Source: Yanghanlia caeni (lineage in GTDB: Bacteria > Pseudomonadota > Gammaproteobacteria > Burkholderiales > Burkholderiaceae_B). From it: DNA of 51,430 nt. Numbering within the stretch: the stretch's first letter is position 1; each line of letters starts with the position of its first letter. Under the pieces are notes generated by a model, which searched no databases, was not told the DNA's origin, and saw only the letters and a list, made by a program, of their open reading frames with translations. The stretch covers positions 1-51,430 of the forward strand of contig JAUZQE010000021.1 in NCBI GenBank assembly GCA_030733815.1, in the 5' to 3' direction. This document shows positions 44,675 to 51,430 of the stretch, in pieces. The translations under genes and the position numbers were made by a program.

Positions 44675-45376
44675 TCAGACCGACAGGTACCGGTGCTGTA
44701 TCGCCTCGTCGTCAAGCAACGCTTCGCTGCTGGCCTCATGCACCACCCTGCCCTTTTCCAGAATGTAGGCCCGGCGGGCATGCTGCAGGGCAAAGTGCAC
44801 GCTCTGATCGGTGAACAGTATGGTGGTGGTTTTCGAAAGGTCGTCGAGCAGCCGGCCGATCTGCTTCACGATAACGGGCGCCAGCCCCTCGTTGGGTTCG
44901 TCCAGCAGCAACAGGCGTGGCGCGCTCATGAGTGAACGGGCGACCGCCAGCATCTGCTGCTGTCCACCAGAGAGCGTACTGCCGTCCTGATTGGCCAGCT
45001 CGGCCAGCATGGGGTATTCGTCGAAGATACGTTCCGGGCTCCAGGGGTTGCGGGTACCGGGGCGCTGGTAATACCCCACTTCGAGGTTTTCGCGAACGGT
45101 CAGCCCGGGAAAGATGCGCCGGTCTTCGGGAACCAGACCCACGCCCTGGCGGGCGATACGGTAGGCGGGCCACCCCGTAACGTCGGTACCCGCAAAAATG
45201 ACCTGCCCCGAACGCGGTGCATTCAGTCCGATGATGCTGCGCAGCGTCGTGCTCTTGCCTGCCCCATTGCGCCCCAGCAGACACACCGTCTCGCCTTCCT
45301 TCAGACTGAGGCTGACGCCTTGCAGCGCATGGCTTTCACCGTAATACGTATGAATATCGCGAACCTCCAGCATCAT
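44675..45376 (-). CDS. livF: Branched-chain/organic acid ABC transporter ATPase LivF
   Basis: A 233-residue ABC ATPase of the LivF type. Walker A is GRNGAGKST (35-43), the signature is LSGGQQQML, and Walker B is LLLLDEPNEGLAP, whose NEGLAP form is specific to LivF. It is the last gene of the acyl-CoA synthetase-livK-H-M-G-F operon, and its ATG overlaps the livG stop by four bases. Confidence 0.95.
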   Translation of the reverse strand: MMLEVRDIHTYYGESHALQGVSLSLKEGETVCLLGRNGAGKSTTLRSIIGLNAPRSGQVIFAGTDVTGWPAYRIARQGVGLVPEDRRIFPGLTVRENLEVGYYQRPGTRNPWSPERIFDEYPMLAELANQDGSTLSGGQQQMLAVARSLMSAPRLLLLDEPNEGLAPVIVKQIGRLLDDLSKTTTILFTDQSVHFALQHARRAYILEKGRVVHEASSEALLDDEAIQHRYLSV

Positions 45377-46155
45377 GGAGCCATCTCCTCGTCTGCAGTA
45401 CCCAGATAGGCACGGCGCACCTCGGGGTGCGCCCTGACCTCTTCAGGCGTGCCCAGCACGAGCTTCTGCCCGCGGTGCATGACCAGAATCCGGTCGGCCA
45501 GGCCGAACACCACGTTCATGTCGTGCTCGGTGATCAGGAAGGTATAGTCGCCGCTTTGCCCCAGCGACTTCACCAGCTGCATGACACGTTGCGTTTCGTC
45601 GGGCGTCATGCCTGCAGTCGGTTCGTCGAGCAGCACGAGCTTGGGCCGGGTGGCCAGCACCACGGCGATTTCCACCAGCCGCTTGTCGCCATAGCTGATG
45701 ACCCCGGCGCGCTGGTCGGCCAGTTCGGACAACGACAAGCGCTCAAGCAACGCGTCGGCATCGGCCTGCACATCACGGTTGCGCGAGGCCACGTTGTGCC
45801 AGCGCCGCCCTTCCCCCCGCAGCGCGGTCACCGCCACTTCGACGTTCTCGCGCACCGTCATTTCTTCAAAGATGTTGTTGATCTGGAAGGAACGCGAGAT
45901 GCCCAGCCGGCTGATCTCGTGCGGCGGCATGCCCGTGATGTCGCGGCCCTCGTACACGATACGCCCGCTGCTGGGATGCATGCGTCCCGACAACAGGTTG
46001 TAGAAGGTGGTCTTGCCCGCACCATTGGGCCCGATGATGGCCAGCGTTTCGTGACGGTAGACGTCGAGATCCACGTTGGCGACAGCATCGACCCCGCCGA
46101 AGCGCTTGCCCAGGCCGGTAACCTGCAGAATGATGTCTTGCGTTGCAGCCGTCAT
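45373..46155 (-). CDS. livG: Branched-chain/organic acid ABC transporter ATPase LivG
   Basis: A 260-residue ABC ATPase of the LivG type. Walker A is GPNGAGKTT, and Walker B is LVLLDEPTAGMTPDE. The signature is SYGDKR in place of the common SYGEQR. ATG 46155 overlaps the livM stop (ATGA); the upstream open frame is within livM and is not used. Confidence 0.95.
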   Translation of the reverse strand: MTAATQDIILQVTGLGKRFGGVDAVANVDLDVYRHETLAIIGPNGAGKTTFYNLLSGRMHPSSGRIVYEGRDITGMPPHEISRLGISRSFQINNIFEEMTVRENVEVAVTALRGEGRRWHNVASRNRDVQADADALLERLSLSELADQRAGVISYGDKRLVEIAVVLATRPKLVLLDEPTAGMTPDETQRVMQLVKSLGQSGDYTFLITEHDMNVVFGLADRILVMHRGQKLVLGTPEEVRAHPEVRRAYLGTADEEMAP

Positions 46156-47189
46156 TTGCGCTCCCGAATCCAGTCGAGAAGGGTTCCTAGCAGGCCGCGT
46201 CGAAAGAACATGACCATGAACGCCAGAATGATGCCCAGCACCAGCATCCACGCCTGGGTCATGCTGGTGATCCAGGTTTCGAGCAGCACGAACATGGCAG
46301 CACCCACGAAGGGCCCGAGAAAATACCCGCTGCCACCCAGAATGGTCATCAGAACGGGTTCGGCCGACATCGACCAGTGCAGCAGCTCGGGGCTGGCAAT
46401 GCGCAGAAACGGCGCCATCAGGCCGCCCGCCAGGCCGGCAAACGCCCCGGCCACCGTAAACGAGGCCAGCCTGTAGACACGCACGTTCACGCCGCAGAAT
46501 GCAACGCGTTCAGGGTTCTGACGAATGGCCCGTAGGATCAGGCCAAACGATGAACGGCAGATGAGGTACAGCAGCGCCGCTGCCAGCAGCACGATGACCA
46601 GCACCACGTGGTAATACACACTGGGGTTGCCCAGCTGAAGATCGAGCCCCAGACCAAAGGACCCGACCATGAAGCCGGCGATGCCATCGCTGCCATTCGT
46701 TACCGAGCGCCACTGGTGCGCAATGGAAAACACCATCATGCCGAAGGCCAGCGTGAGCATGGCGAAATAGACTTCGTTCAGGCGCACGCAGAAAAAACCG
46801 ATAATGAGTGCCAGCAGCGTGGCCACGATCACCGCCACCAGCAGACAGGCCAGCAGCGGCCACTGATACGCCTGCAACAGCATGGCCACGGCATACGAAC
46901 CGATTCCGAAGAAAGCCGCGTGACCGAAGCTGAGCATGCCCGTATAGCCGAACACCAGATTGAAGCTTGCCGCCAGCAACCCCAGAATCAGCACCTCGGT
47001 GGCAATGAAGATATAGAAGTACGGTGCTACCCACGGCAATGCCACGAGCAATGCGAGCACCACGGCGCCCGCCAGCCAGCCCATCCACGCCTTCGACCCG
47101 GAAGCCGCTGCCCGGCCGCCCCGCGCAGCGCCGCGCAGGGCAATGGGCGCGGGGCGCTCGCCGTTCAAAGTTTTTTCCTGTGAAAGCAT
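46152..47189 (-). CDS. livM: Branched-chain/organic acid ABC transporter permease LivM
   Basis: A 345-residue inner-membrane permease with about nine hydrophobic helices. It has the LivM signature blocks LVFGYTGMLSFGHAAFFGIG and the C-terminal ETWITSMTQAWMLVLG. A polar N-terminal extension of about 35 residues precedes the first helix. A GAGGTCACC site precedes ATG 47189. It follows livH after seven bases. Confidence 0.94.
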   Translation of the reverse strand: MLSQEKTLNGERPAPIALRGAARGGRAAASGSKAWMGWLAGAVVLALLVALPWVAPYFYIFIATEVLILGLLAASFNLVFGYTGMLSFGHAAFFGIGSYAVAMLLQAYQWPLLACLLVAVIVATLLALIIGFFCVRLNEVYFAMLTLAFGMMVFSIAHQWRSVTNGSDGIAGFMVGSFGLGLDLQLGNPSVYYHVVLVIVLLAAALLYLICRSSFGLILRAIRQNPERVAFCGVNVRVYRLASFTVAGAFAGLAGGLMAPFLRIASPELLHWSMSAEPVLMTILGGSGYFLGPFVGAAMFVLLETWITSMTQAWMLVLGIILAFMVMFFRRGLLGTLLDWIRERK

Positions 47190-47196
47190 GGTGACC

Positions 47197-48069
47197 TCAT
47201 GTGGAAGCGCGCTTGCCCAGCAAGCCGTGCGGTTTCAGAAGCAGCACGATCGCCATTCCGACGAAGGGCAGCATGAGATTGATTTCGGGCAGGAAGCGCC
47301 CGCCCAGACCGTGGATGAGGCCCAACACGATGGCCCCCAGCAGCGCACCGGGAAAGCTGCCCAGGCCGCCGATCACGACGACGATGAAGCTCTCGATGAT
47401 GATCTTGTCGCCCATGCCCGGGTCGATGGCGCGCATGGGTGCCGCCACCACGCCCCCCACTGCGGCAAGCCATGCTCCGAAGGCGAACACGCCCGTGATG
47501 ACCAGCCGGGTATTGATGCACAGCACCTGCGCCATTTCGCGGTCGAGCGCGGCGGCACGCATGATCTTGCCCGCCCGGGTTTTGTTGAACAGGAACCACA
47601 GACCAAAGAGCACCAGCGCGCCCGCCAGAATGACGAACAGGCTGTACAGCGGGTAGCGGATGCCACCGGGCAGCAGGACGGTGCCGCGCAACAGTTCGGG
47701 GGGTTCGACCACATGAATGCCCGTGCCCCAGATCATGCGTACCGATTCGTTCAATATGAGCAGCAGCGCAAAGGTGAGCAACAGGCTATCGGTGACCTCG
47801 CGCTGATACACGAAGCGAAGCATGAGGCGATCGACCAGAACGGCCAGCACCGCGACCCCCAGGGGCGCGACCATGAGCGTAAGCCAGAACGGCATGCCCA
47901 GGCCATTGACGCAGCTGAACGCGAGGTATGCGCCCAGCATATACAGCGCACCATGCGCGAAGTTGATGACGTTGAGAACGCCGAAGACGATATTCAGACC
48001 GACCGCAATAATGAACAACAGCAGGCCGATATCGAGACTGTTGAGCAATGCAAGACCAATACTGCCCAT
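47197..48069 (-). CDS. livH: Branched-chain/organic acid ABC transporter permease LivH
   Basis: A 290-residue permease with about eight membrane segments and the LivH blocks GLNIVFGVLNVINFAHGALYMLGAY and GGLGSFPGALLGAIVLG. It pairs with LivM. It is separated from livK by a 69-base gap with a strong GC hairpin, which is the only gap of that size within the transporter genes. Confidence 0.95.
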   Translation of the reverse strand: MGSIGLALLNSLDIGLLLFIIAVGLNIVFGVLNVINFAHGALYMLGAYLAFSCVNGLGMPFWLTLMVAPLGVAVLAVLVDRLMLRFVYQREVTDSLLLTFALLLILNESVRMIWGTGIHVVEPPELLRGTVLLPGGIRYPLYSLFVILAGALVLFGLWFLFNKTRAGKIMRAAALDREMAQVLCINTRLVITGVFAFGAWLAAVGGVVAAPMRAIDPGMGDKIIIESFIVVVIGGLGSFPGALLGAIVLGLIHGLGGRFLPEINLMLPFVGMAIVLLLKPHGLLGKRAST

Positions 48070-48098
48070 GAAGCCCTCCTGAGTGCGTGGTACACGTG

Positions 48099-48120
48099 CC
48101 GTGCCCCGCCAGGGGCACGG
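48099..48120 (-). other. GC-rich mRNA hairpin between livK and livH
   Basis: A perfect 9-base stem CCGTGCCCC-GCCA-GGGGCACGG lies in the livK-livH gap. No T-run follows on the minus strand, so it is unlikely to end transcription. Hairpins here commonly protect the binding-protein mRNA and make livK more abundant than the downstream membrane genes; that is inference from other ABC operons. Confidence 0.6.
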
Positions 48121-48138
48121 CCTGACAGCGGGAAGGCT

Positions 48139-49359
48139 CTACTGCTTGCACTCCGGATCGACGGGCGGGGTGATCTTCTGCCCGTCGAACGTCGTGACGT
48201 CGGTCAGCGAACGGATCTTGTCTTCGGTATTCATGGGGCCCGTCTTGCCCCAGGTGGGCCCGATGAGCGCCTGATTGTCGCCTTCGCGGAACTTGAGTGC
48301 GCCGGTCGGGGCGGTGATTTCAAGGCCCTTGAGCGCGGCGGCAATCGCATCGCCATCGACCTTGCCGGCTTTCTCGATGGCCGCCTTGTACGCATACACC
48401 GCGACATACGCCCCTTCGGCGTTGTAGCTGGGCGGCGCGTTGTAGCGCTGCTTGTAATCGGCCACGAATTTCTTGTTCAGTTCGTTGTCGTGGGCGCCAT
48501 ACCAGTAGCGGGTGCCGACCCACACGCCTTCCGGCAACTGCTCACCCAGGGCGGTAAGCACCTCGGTGGCCGCTCCCACTGTGAACAGCACTTCGAAATC
48601 CTGGTCGAAGAAGCCGCGGTTGTTGGCCTGGCGAACGAAGTTCACCATGTCGCCGCCCCATACGGAAATCAGCACACCGTCGGGATTGCTGGCCATTACG
48701 CTGTCGATGAAGGGCGTGAAATCTTCGGCGCCAAAGCGCGGGAACGCCACTTCGCTCATGAGTTCGGCATCGGGATGCTTTTCCTTGAGGTACTTGCCGA
48801 AGAATTCCCACGACTGATGGCCGAACGCGTAATCGGGCCCGATCGTGGTCCAGCGCTTCTTGCCCGTTTTGGCCGCCACCTCGGCCGCGCTGTTCATGTT
48901 CTGGTGCACGTTGACGCTGACACGGTAGGTGTACTTGTTGCACAGTTTTCCGGTTACGTCGGGCGTGGCGGCATGGGTGATGATGAAAGGCTTGCGCAGC
49001 TCGGGCAGCACAGGAACCAGACCTTGCGCCACGCCTGAGCTGTCGAGCCCCATGAGCACGTCGGCCTTGTCTTGATACACCAGTTTGCGGGCCGCCTGAA
49101 TTGCGGTGGCCGCCTTGCCCTGGCTGTCTTCCATCAGAACCTGCAAGGGGCGGCCCAGCACGCCGCCCGCCGCATTGATCTCCTCGATGGCCTGTTCGAT
49201 CCCCTGCTGCGCAAACTTGCCGTACGTGGCGGCGCTGCCCGACATCAAATAGATCGCACCGATTCGGATCGGCTCCTGGTTGGCCTGCACGTTCGTGCCT
49301 GCCAGTGCACCGGCGATTGCCAGTGCCATCGCGGTCCGCAGGAATGTCTTTCGGTTCAT
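48139..49359 (-). CDS. livK: ABC transporter substrate-binding protein, LivK-like
   Basis: A 406-residue periplasmic binding protein of the type I periplasmic-binding (Leu/Ile/Val) family. The signal peptide is about 26 residues (MNRKTFLRTAMALAIAGAL...VQA). The mature start EPIRIGAIYLMSGSAATYGK is typical. The protein is longer than amino-acid-binding LivK (about 345), as in binders of aromatic or short-chain acids and urea. Being next to an acyl-CoA synthetase suggests a carboxylic acid rather than an amino acid. Confidence 0.88.
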   Translation of the reverse strand: MNRKTFLRTAMALAIAGALAGTNVQANQEPIRIGAIYLMSGSAATYGKFAQQGIEQAIEEINAAGGVLGRPLQVLMEDSQGKAATAIQAARKLVYQDKADVLMGLDSSGVAQGLVPVLPELRKPFIITHAATPDVTGKLCNKYTYRVSVNVHQNMNSAAEVAAKTGKKRWTTIGPDYAFGHQSWEFFGKYLKEKHPDAELMSEVAFPRFGAEDFTPFIDSVMASNPDGVLISVWGGDMVNFVRQANNRGFFDQDFEVLFTVGAATEVLTALGEQLPEGVWVGTRYWYGAHDNELNKKFVADYKQRYNAPPSYNAEGAYVAVYAYKAAIEKAGKVDGDAIAAALKGLEITAPTGALKFREGDNQALIGPTWGKTGPMNTEDKIRSLTDVTTFDGQKITPPVDPECKQ

Positions 49360-49432
49360 GCCTCTCTCCTTTGAAAAGCGGCCGGCGCTCTTGTGGCGCC
49401 TTTACCGCAACGTGGATTGTCGCCCCATCGTT

Positions 49433-51070
49433 CTATGTGCCGCTCGCGCCCCCTGTAACCTGGTCGCGCAGCACGTTCTTGCGCACCTTGCCCGTGGATG
49501 TCTTGGGCAATTCTGCAAATACCACCTTGCGCGGTGCCTTGTACGAGGCCAGATTGGCCTTGCAATACGCAATGATGTCGGCCTCGGTGACCTCGGCACC
49601 TTTTTTAAGGGTGACGAACGCACACGGCGTTTCACCCCATTTTTCGTCGGGCATGGCCACGACCGCGGCTTCGAGCACCTGCGGGTGGCGGTACAGAACC
49701 TCTTCCACTTCCTGGCTGGAAATGTTTTCGCCACCGGAAATGATGATGTCCTTGGCGCGATCCTTCACCTCAACATACCCGTCGGGATGCATTACGGCAA
49801 GGTCGCCGGTGTGGAACCAGCCGTTCTTGAATGCTTCGGCCGTCGCGCCGGGGTTGTCGAGATAGCCGGCCATGAGCGTATTGCCGCGCATGAGCAGTTC
49901 GCCCATGGTCTGCCCGTCGGCAGGCGCAAAATCGCCCGGATTCGGGCCGGCCACGGCAACGTCGTCGATCGCAAACAGGCCCACGCCCTGGCGTGCCATC
50001 TTGCGCGCCAGATCGTCAACGGGCAAATCGCGCCATTCGTCTTGAATTACACACAGTGTCGACGGACCATACGTTTCGGTCAGGCCGTACAGGTGCACGA
50101 TATCGAAGCCCAGTTCACGCCCGCGCTGAATGATGGCGCTGGGGGGCGCAGCACCCCCCACGGCAAACTGCACCGGCTGATCCATGCGCGCCGACTGCTG
50201 GTGGAAGTCGTTCATGAGCATGTTCAGCACGATGGGCGCGCCGCACATATGGGTGACGCCATGATCGCGTATGCGCGCCAGCACCACTTCGGGCAGAACC
50301 TTTTCCAGGCAGACATGCGTGCCGCCCGCCGCAGTGACGCCCCACGTATACGACCAGCCGTTGCAATGGAACATGGGCAGGGTCCACAAATAGACCGTTT
50401 GCGGCGTCATGGCCATGGCCATGGCATTGCTCATGGCGGCAAGATACGCACCGCGGTGGTGGTACACCGCCCCCTTGGGGTTGCCGGTGGTGCCCGAGGT
50501 ATAGTTCAGCGCGATCGGCTGCCATTCATCGGCAACTTTTTCCCACTCGAAAGCAGGGTCGCCGTTGCCGACGAACGCCTCGTAATTCAGCGTGCCGGCG
50601 TCAATGTCGCTTGCGGCGCTTTCGTCGCGCTGCACCGCAATCAGCTTCGGCGGCGTGGCCAGCGTGGCCACGGCATCGCGCACCAGATCGTGCATGCGGG
50701 TGTCATAGATCAGCACCTTGGCACGACCGTGGTTCAGGATGAATGCCAGCGCCGCGGCATCAAGACGCGTGTTGATCGCATTCAGCACGGCGCCCAGCAT
50801 GGGCACGCCGTAGTGACACTCCAGCAGTTCATGCGTGTTGAAGCACAGGGCACTGACGGTGTCGCCCTGCTGCACGCCCAGGCCCTGCAGGGCGGAGGCG
50901 AGCGCGCGACTGCGGCTGTAAAACTCGCCGTACGTGAGCGTCATGTCGTCATCGATGACGGCCGTACGCTGCGGAAACACGTGAGCGGCGCGCTTGAGGA
51001 AGCTGACCGGAGTCAGCGCGGAATAGTTGGCCGGATTGCGGCCCAATGTGGTGCTGCTTGCTTGCGTCAT
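49433..51070 (-). CDS. AMP-forming acyl-CoA synthetase
   Basis: A 545-residue cytoplasmic acid-CoA ligase of the ANL superfamily. The P-loop-like motif TSGTTGNPKG is at residues 191-200, YGLTETYGP follows in the middle, and the hinge DRAKDIIISGGENISS and a C-terminal KTSTGKVRKN with the catalytic Lys are present. The pattern is closest in my reading to the medium/long-chain and 3-methylmercaptopropionate (DmdB-like) ligases. It is the first gene of an operon with livKHMGF, so it probably activates the acid imported by that transporter. Confidence 0.92.
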   Translation of the reverse strand: MTQASSTTLGRNPANYSALTPVSFLKRAAHVFPQRTAVIDDDMTLTYGEFYSRSRALASALQGLGVQQGDTVSALCFNTHELLECHYGVPMLGAVLNAINTRLDAAALAFILNHGRAKVLIYDTRMHDLVRDAVATLATPPKLIAVQRDESAASDIDAGTLNYEAFVGNGDPAFEWEKVADEWQPIALNYTSGTTGNPKGAVYHHRGAYLAAMSNAMAMAMTPQTVYLWTLPMFHCNGWSYTWGVTAAGGTHVCLEKVLPEVVLARIRDHGVTHMCGAPIVLNMLMNDFHQQSARMDQPVQFAVGGAAPPSAIIQRGRELGFDIVHLYGLTETYGPSTLCVIQDEWRDLPVDDLARKMARQGVGLFAIDDVAVAGPNPGDFAPADGQTMGELLMRGNTLMAGYLDNPGATAEAFKNGWFHTGDLAVMHPDGYVEVKDRAKDIIISGGENISSQEVEEVLYRHPQVLEAAVVAMPDEKWGETPCAFVTLKKGAEVTEADIIAYCKANLASYKAPRKVVFAELPKTSTGKVRKNVLRDQVTGGASGT

Positions 51071-51152
51071 TTCGGGGTGTATTTCAGGAGTCTACGATGT
51101 GCACGCGGCACGGGCCGCGGCAGTAGAGATCATAAGCGCCATTGCGCACAAT

Positions 51153-51188
51153 GGGGTTGTCGCCCCCGGCGGGGTTGTCGCCCCCGGC
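51153..51188 (+). repeat. Two tandem 18-base repeats
   Basis: The unit GGGGTTGTCGCCCCCGGC occurs twice head to tail and is followed by GGGGCCCGG. It lies 83 bases upstream of the acyl-CoA synthetase start, within the likely promoter or leader region. Copy number may vary by slippage. Confidence 0.85.
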
Positions 51189-51197
51189 GGGGCCCGG

Positions 51198-51272
51198 ACA
51201 TGCTCGAAAACAATAAAACGAGCGTTCGATATTCACAATGCAGGGAAAACCCTGCGAGGAGATCGAGCATGT
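51198..51272. repeat. Long inverted repeat enclosing a perfect hairpin
   Basis: The 10-base arms ACATGCTCGA (51198-51207) and TCGAGCATGT (51263-51272) are perfect complements 55 bases apart. Inside is a perfect hairpin GCAGGG-AAAA-CCCTGC (51240-51255). As RNA this would form an elongated structured element. It could be a leader structure, a small mobile element or a binding region; none can be chosen from sequence alone. Confidence 0.6.
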
Positions 51273-51313
51273 TTCTTCTGCCGGTAACTGCAGTAACTCC
51301 CCGGTGGATGTAA
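51269..51313 (+). CDS. 14-codon ORF with strong ribosome site (leader peptide or gene remnant)
   Basis: ATG 51269 follows GAGGAG at a spacing of seven bases, and the frame MFLLPVTAVTPRWM ends at TAA 51311-51313. The start codon lies in the right arm of the inverted repeat. It may be a leader peptide, or the beginning of a gene cut off by the IS-related sequence to the right. There is no family evidence. Confidence 0.3.
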   Translation: MFLLPVTAVTPRWM

Positions 51314-51361
51314 CAAAATTATTTAGTTACTCTTCTGGATTCGCTCTACACCTGTCAATCA

Positions 51362-51385
51362 CCCCGGCCTAAAGGCCGAGGCTTG
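51362..51385 (+). repeat. IS200/IS605-type end hairpin, right copy
   Basis: CCCCGGCCTAAAGGCCGAG followed by GCTTG matches the hairpin at 352-375 in 22 of 24 positions and in the same orientation. It probably marks an end of a second IS200/IS605-family element or a non-autonomous derivative that continues to the right. Confidence 0.5.
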
Positions 51386-51430
51386 TGGAGCTAGCGCTTC
51401 GCAAGTCTGAGATTGACCAGACCGAGTGCC

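Larger units (their letters stand above)
51189..51430. other. Right-edge intergenic region
   Basis: No established gene is visible here. It contains a long inverted repeat, a very small ORF and an IS-type hairpin (listed separately), and it is AT-richer from about 51310 to 51360. It contains the divergent promoters for the acyl-CoA synthetase operon and for whatever lies to the right. Confidence 0.5.

Noticed and set aside
51153-51188. CRISPR or origin iterons
   Set aside because: Two adjacent copies with no spacer and no replication gene nearby.
49280-51313. 677-codon open frame antisense to the acyl-CoA synthetase
   Set aside because: Antisense shadow of a well-defined ANL-family gene; only its last 14 codons have an independent ribosome site.

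Overview
The window is GC-rich chromosomal DNA that looks betaproteobacterial, most like the Bordetella/Achromobacter/Alcaligenaceae branch of Burkholderiales. This is inferred from the gene block ilvI-ilvH-ilvC-psd-pssA next to rpsO-pnp, a Bug-type solute receptor, and the general codon style; no database search was possible. An IS200/IS605-type remnant lies at the left edge, and a near-identical IS hairpin lies at the right edge.

Left part (1-12.6 kb). A partial TnpA is followed by an AT-rich gap. A minus-strand catabolic operon then runs IclR regulator, thiolase-fold protein, DUF35 Zn-ribbon/OB protein, Bug receptor, NDP-forming acyl-CoA synthetase, alpha/beta hydrolase, with several stop/start overlaps. 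Divergent to it are trxB and a pirin. Next comes a heavy-metal block: HMA chaperone, unusual P-type ATPase, Crp/Fnr regulator and HslR. Middle part (12.5-25.3 kb): tRNA-Leu(UAA), pnp, rpsO, a BamE-like lipoprotein, pssA, psd, ilvC, ilvH, ilvI with a candidate leader attenuator, a FUSC membrane protein, yaaA and 3-hydroxybutyrate dehydrogenase.

The most interesting part is 25.3-42.8 kb. A complete type II secretion system (gspO-gspC divergent from gspGHIJKLMNDEF, with a lipoprotein secretin) is directly followed by two large sulfatases facing each other around a formylglycine-generating enzyme (FGE). Both sulfatases start with a lipoprotein signal with Asp at +2, as in the T2SS-secreted lipoprotein pullulanase. 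Both have a C-S-P-S/T-R active site at residue 87, an internal Cys-rich module, and a C-terminal dockerin-like pair of EF-hand loops. The FGE has the paired active-site cysteines and an N-terminal membrane/signal segment. I infer a dedicated pathway: Sec export, periplasmic conversion of Cys87 to formylglycine, then T2SS delivery of lipid-anchored, calcium-binding sulfatases to the cell surface.

The right part (42.9-51.4 kb) has a sirtuin, a DUF2141 exported protein, a two-TM small protein, and a minus-strand operon of an acyl-CoA synthetase with a full Liv-type ABC transporter (livK-H-M-G-F). This suggests uptake and CoA activation of one organic acid. The last 360 bases hold tandem repeats, a long inverted repeat, a 14-codon ORF and the IS hairpin.
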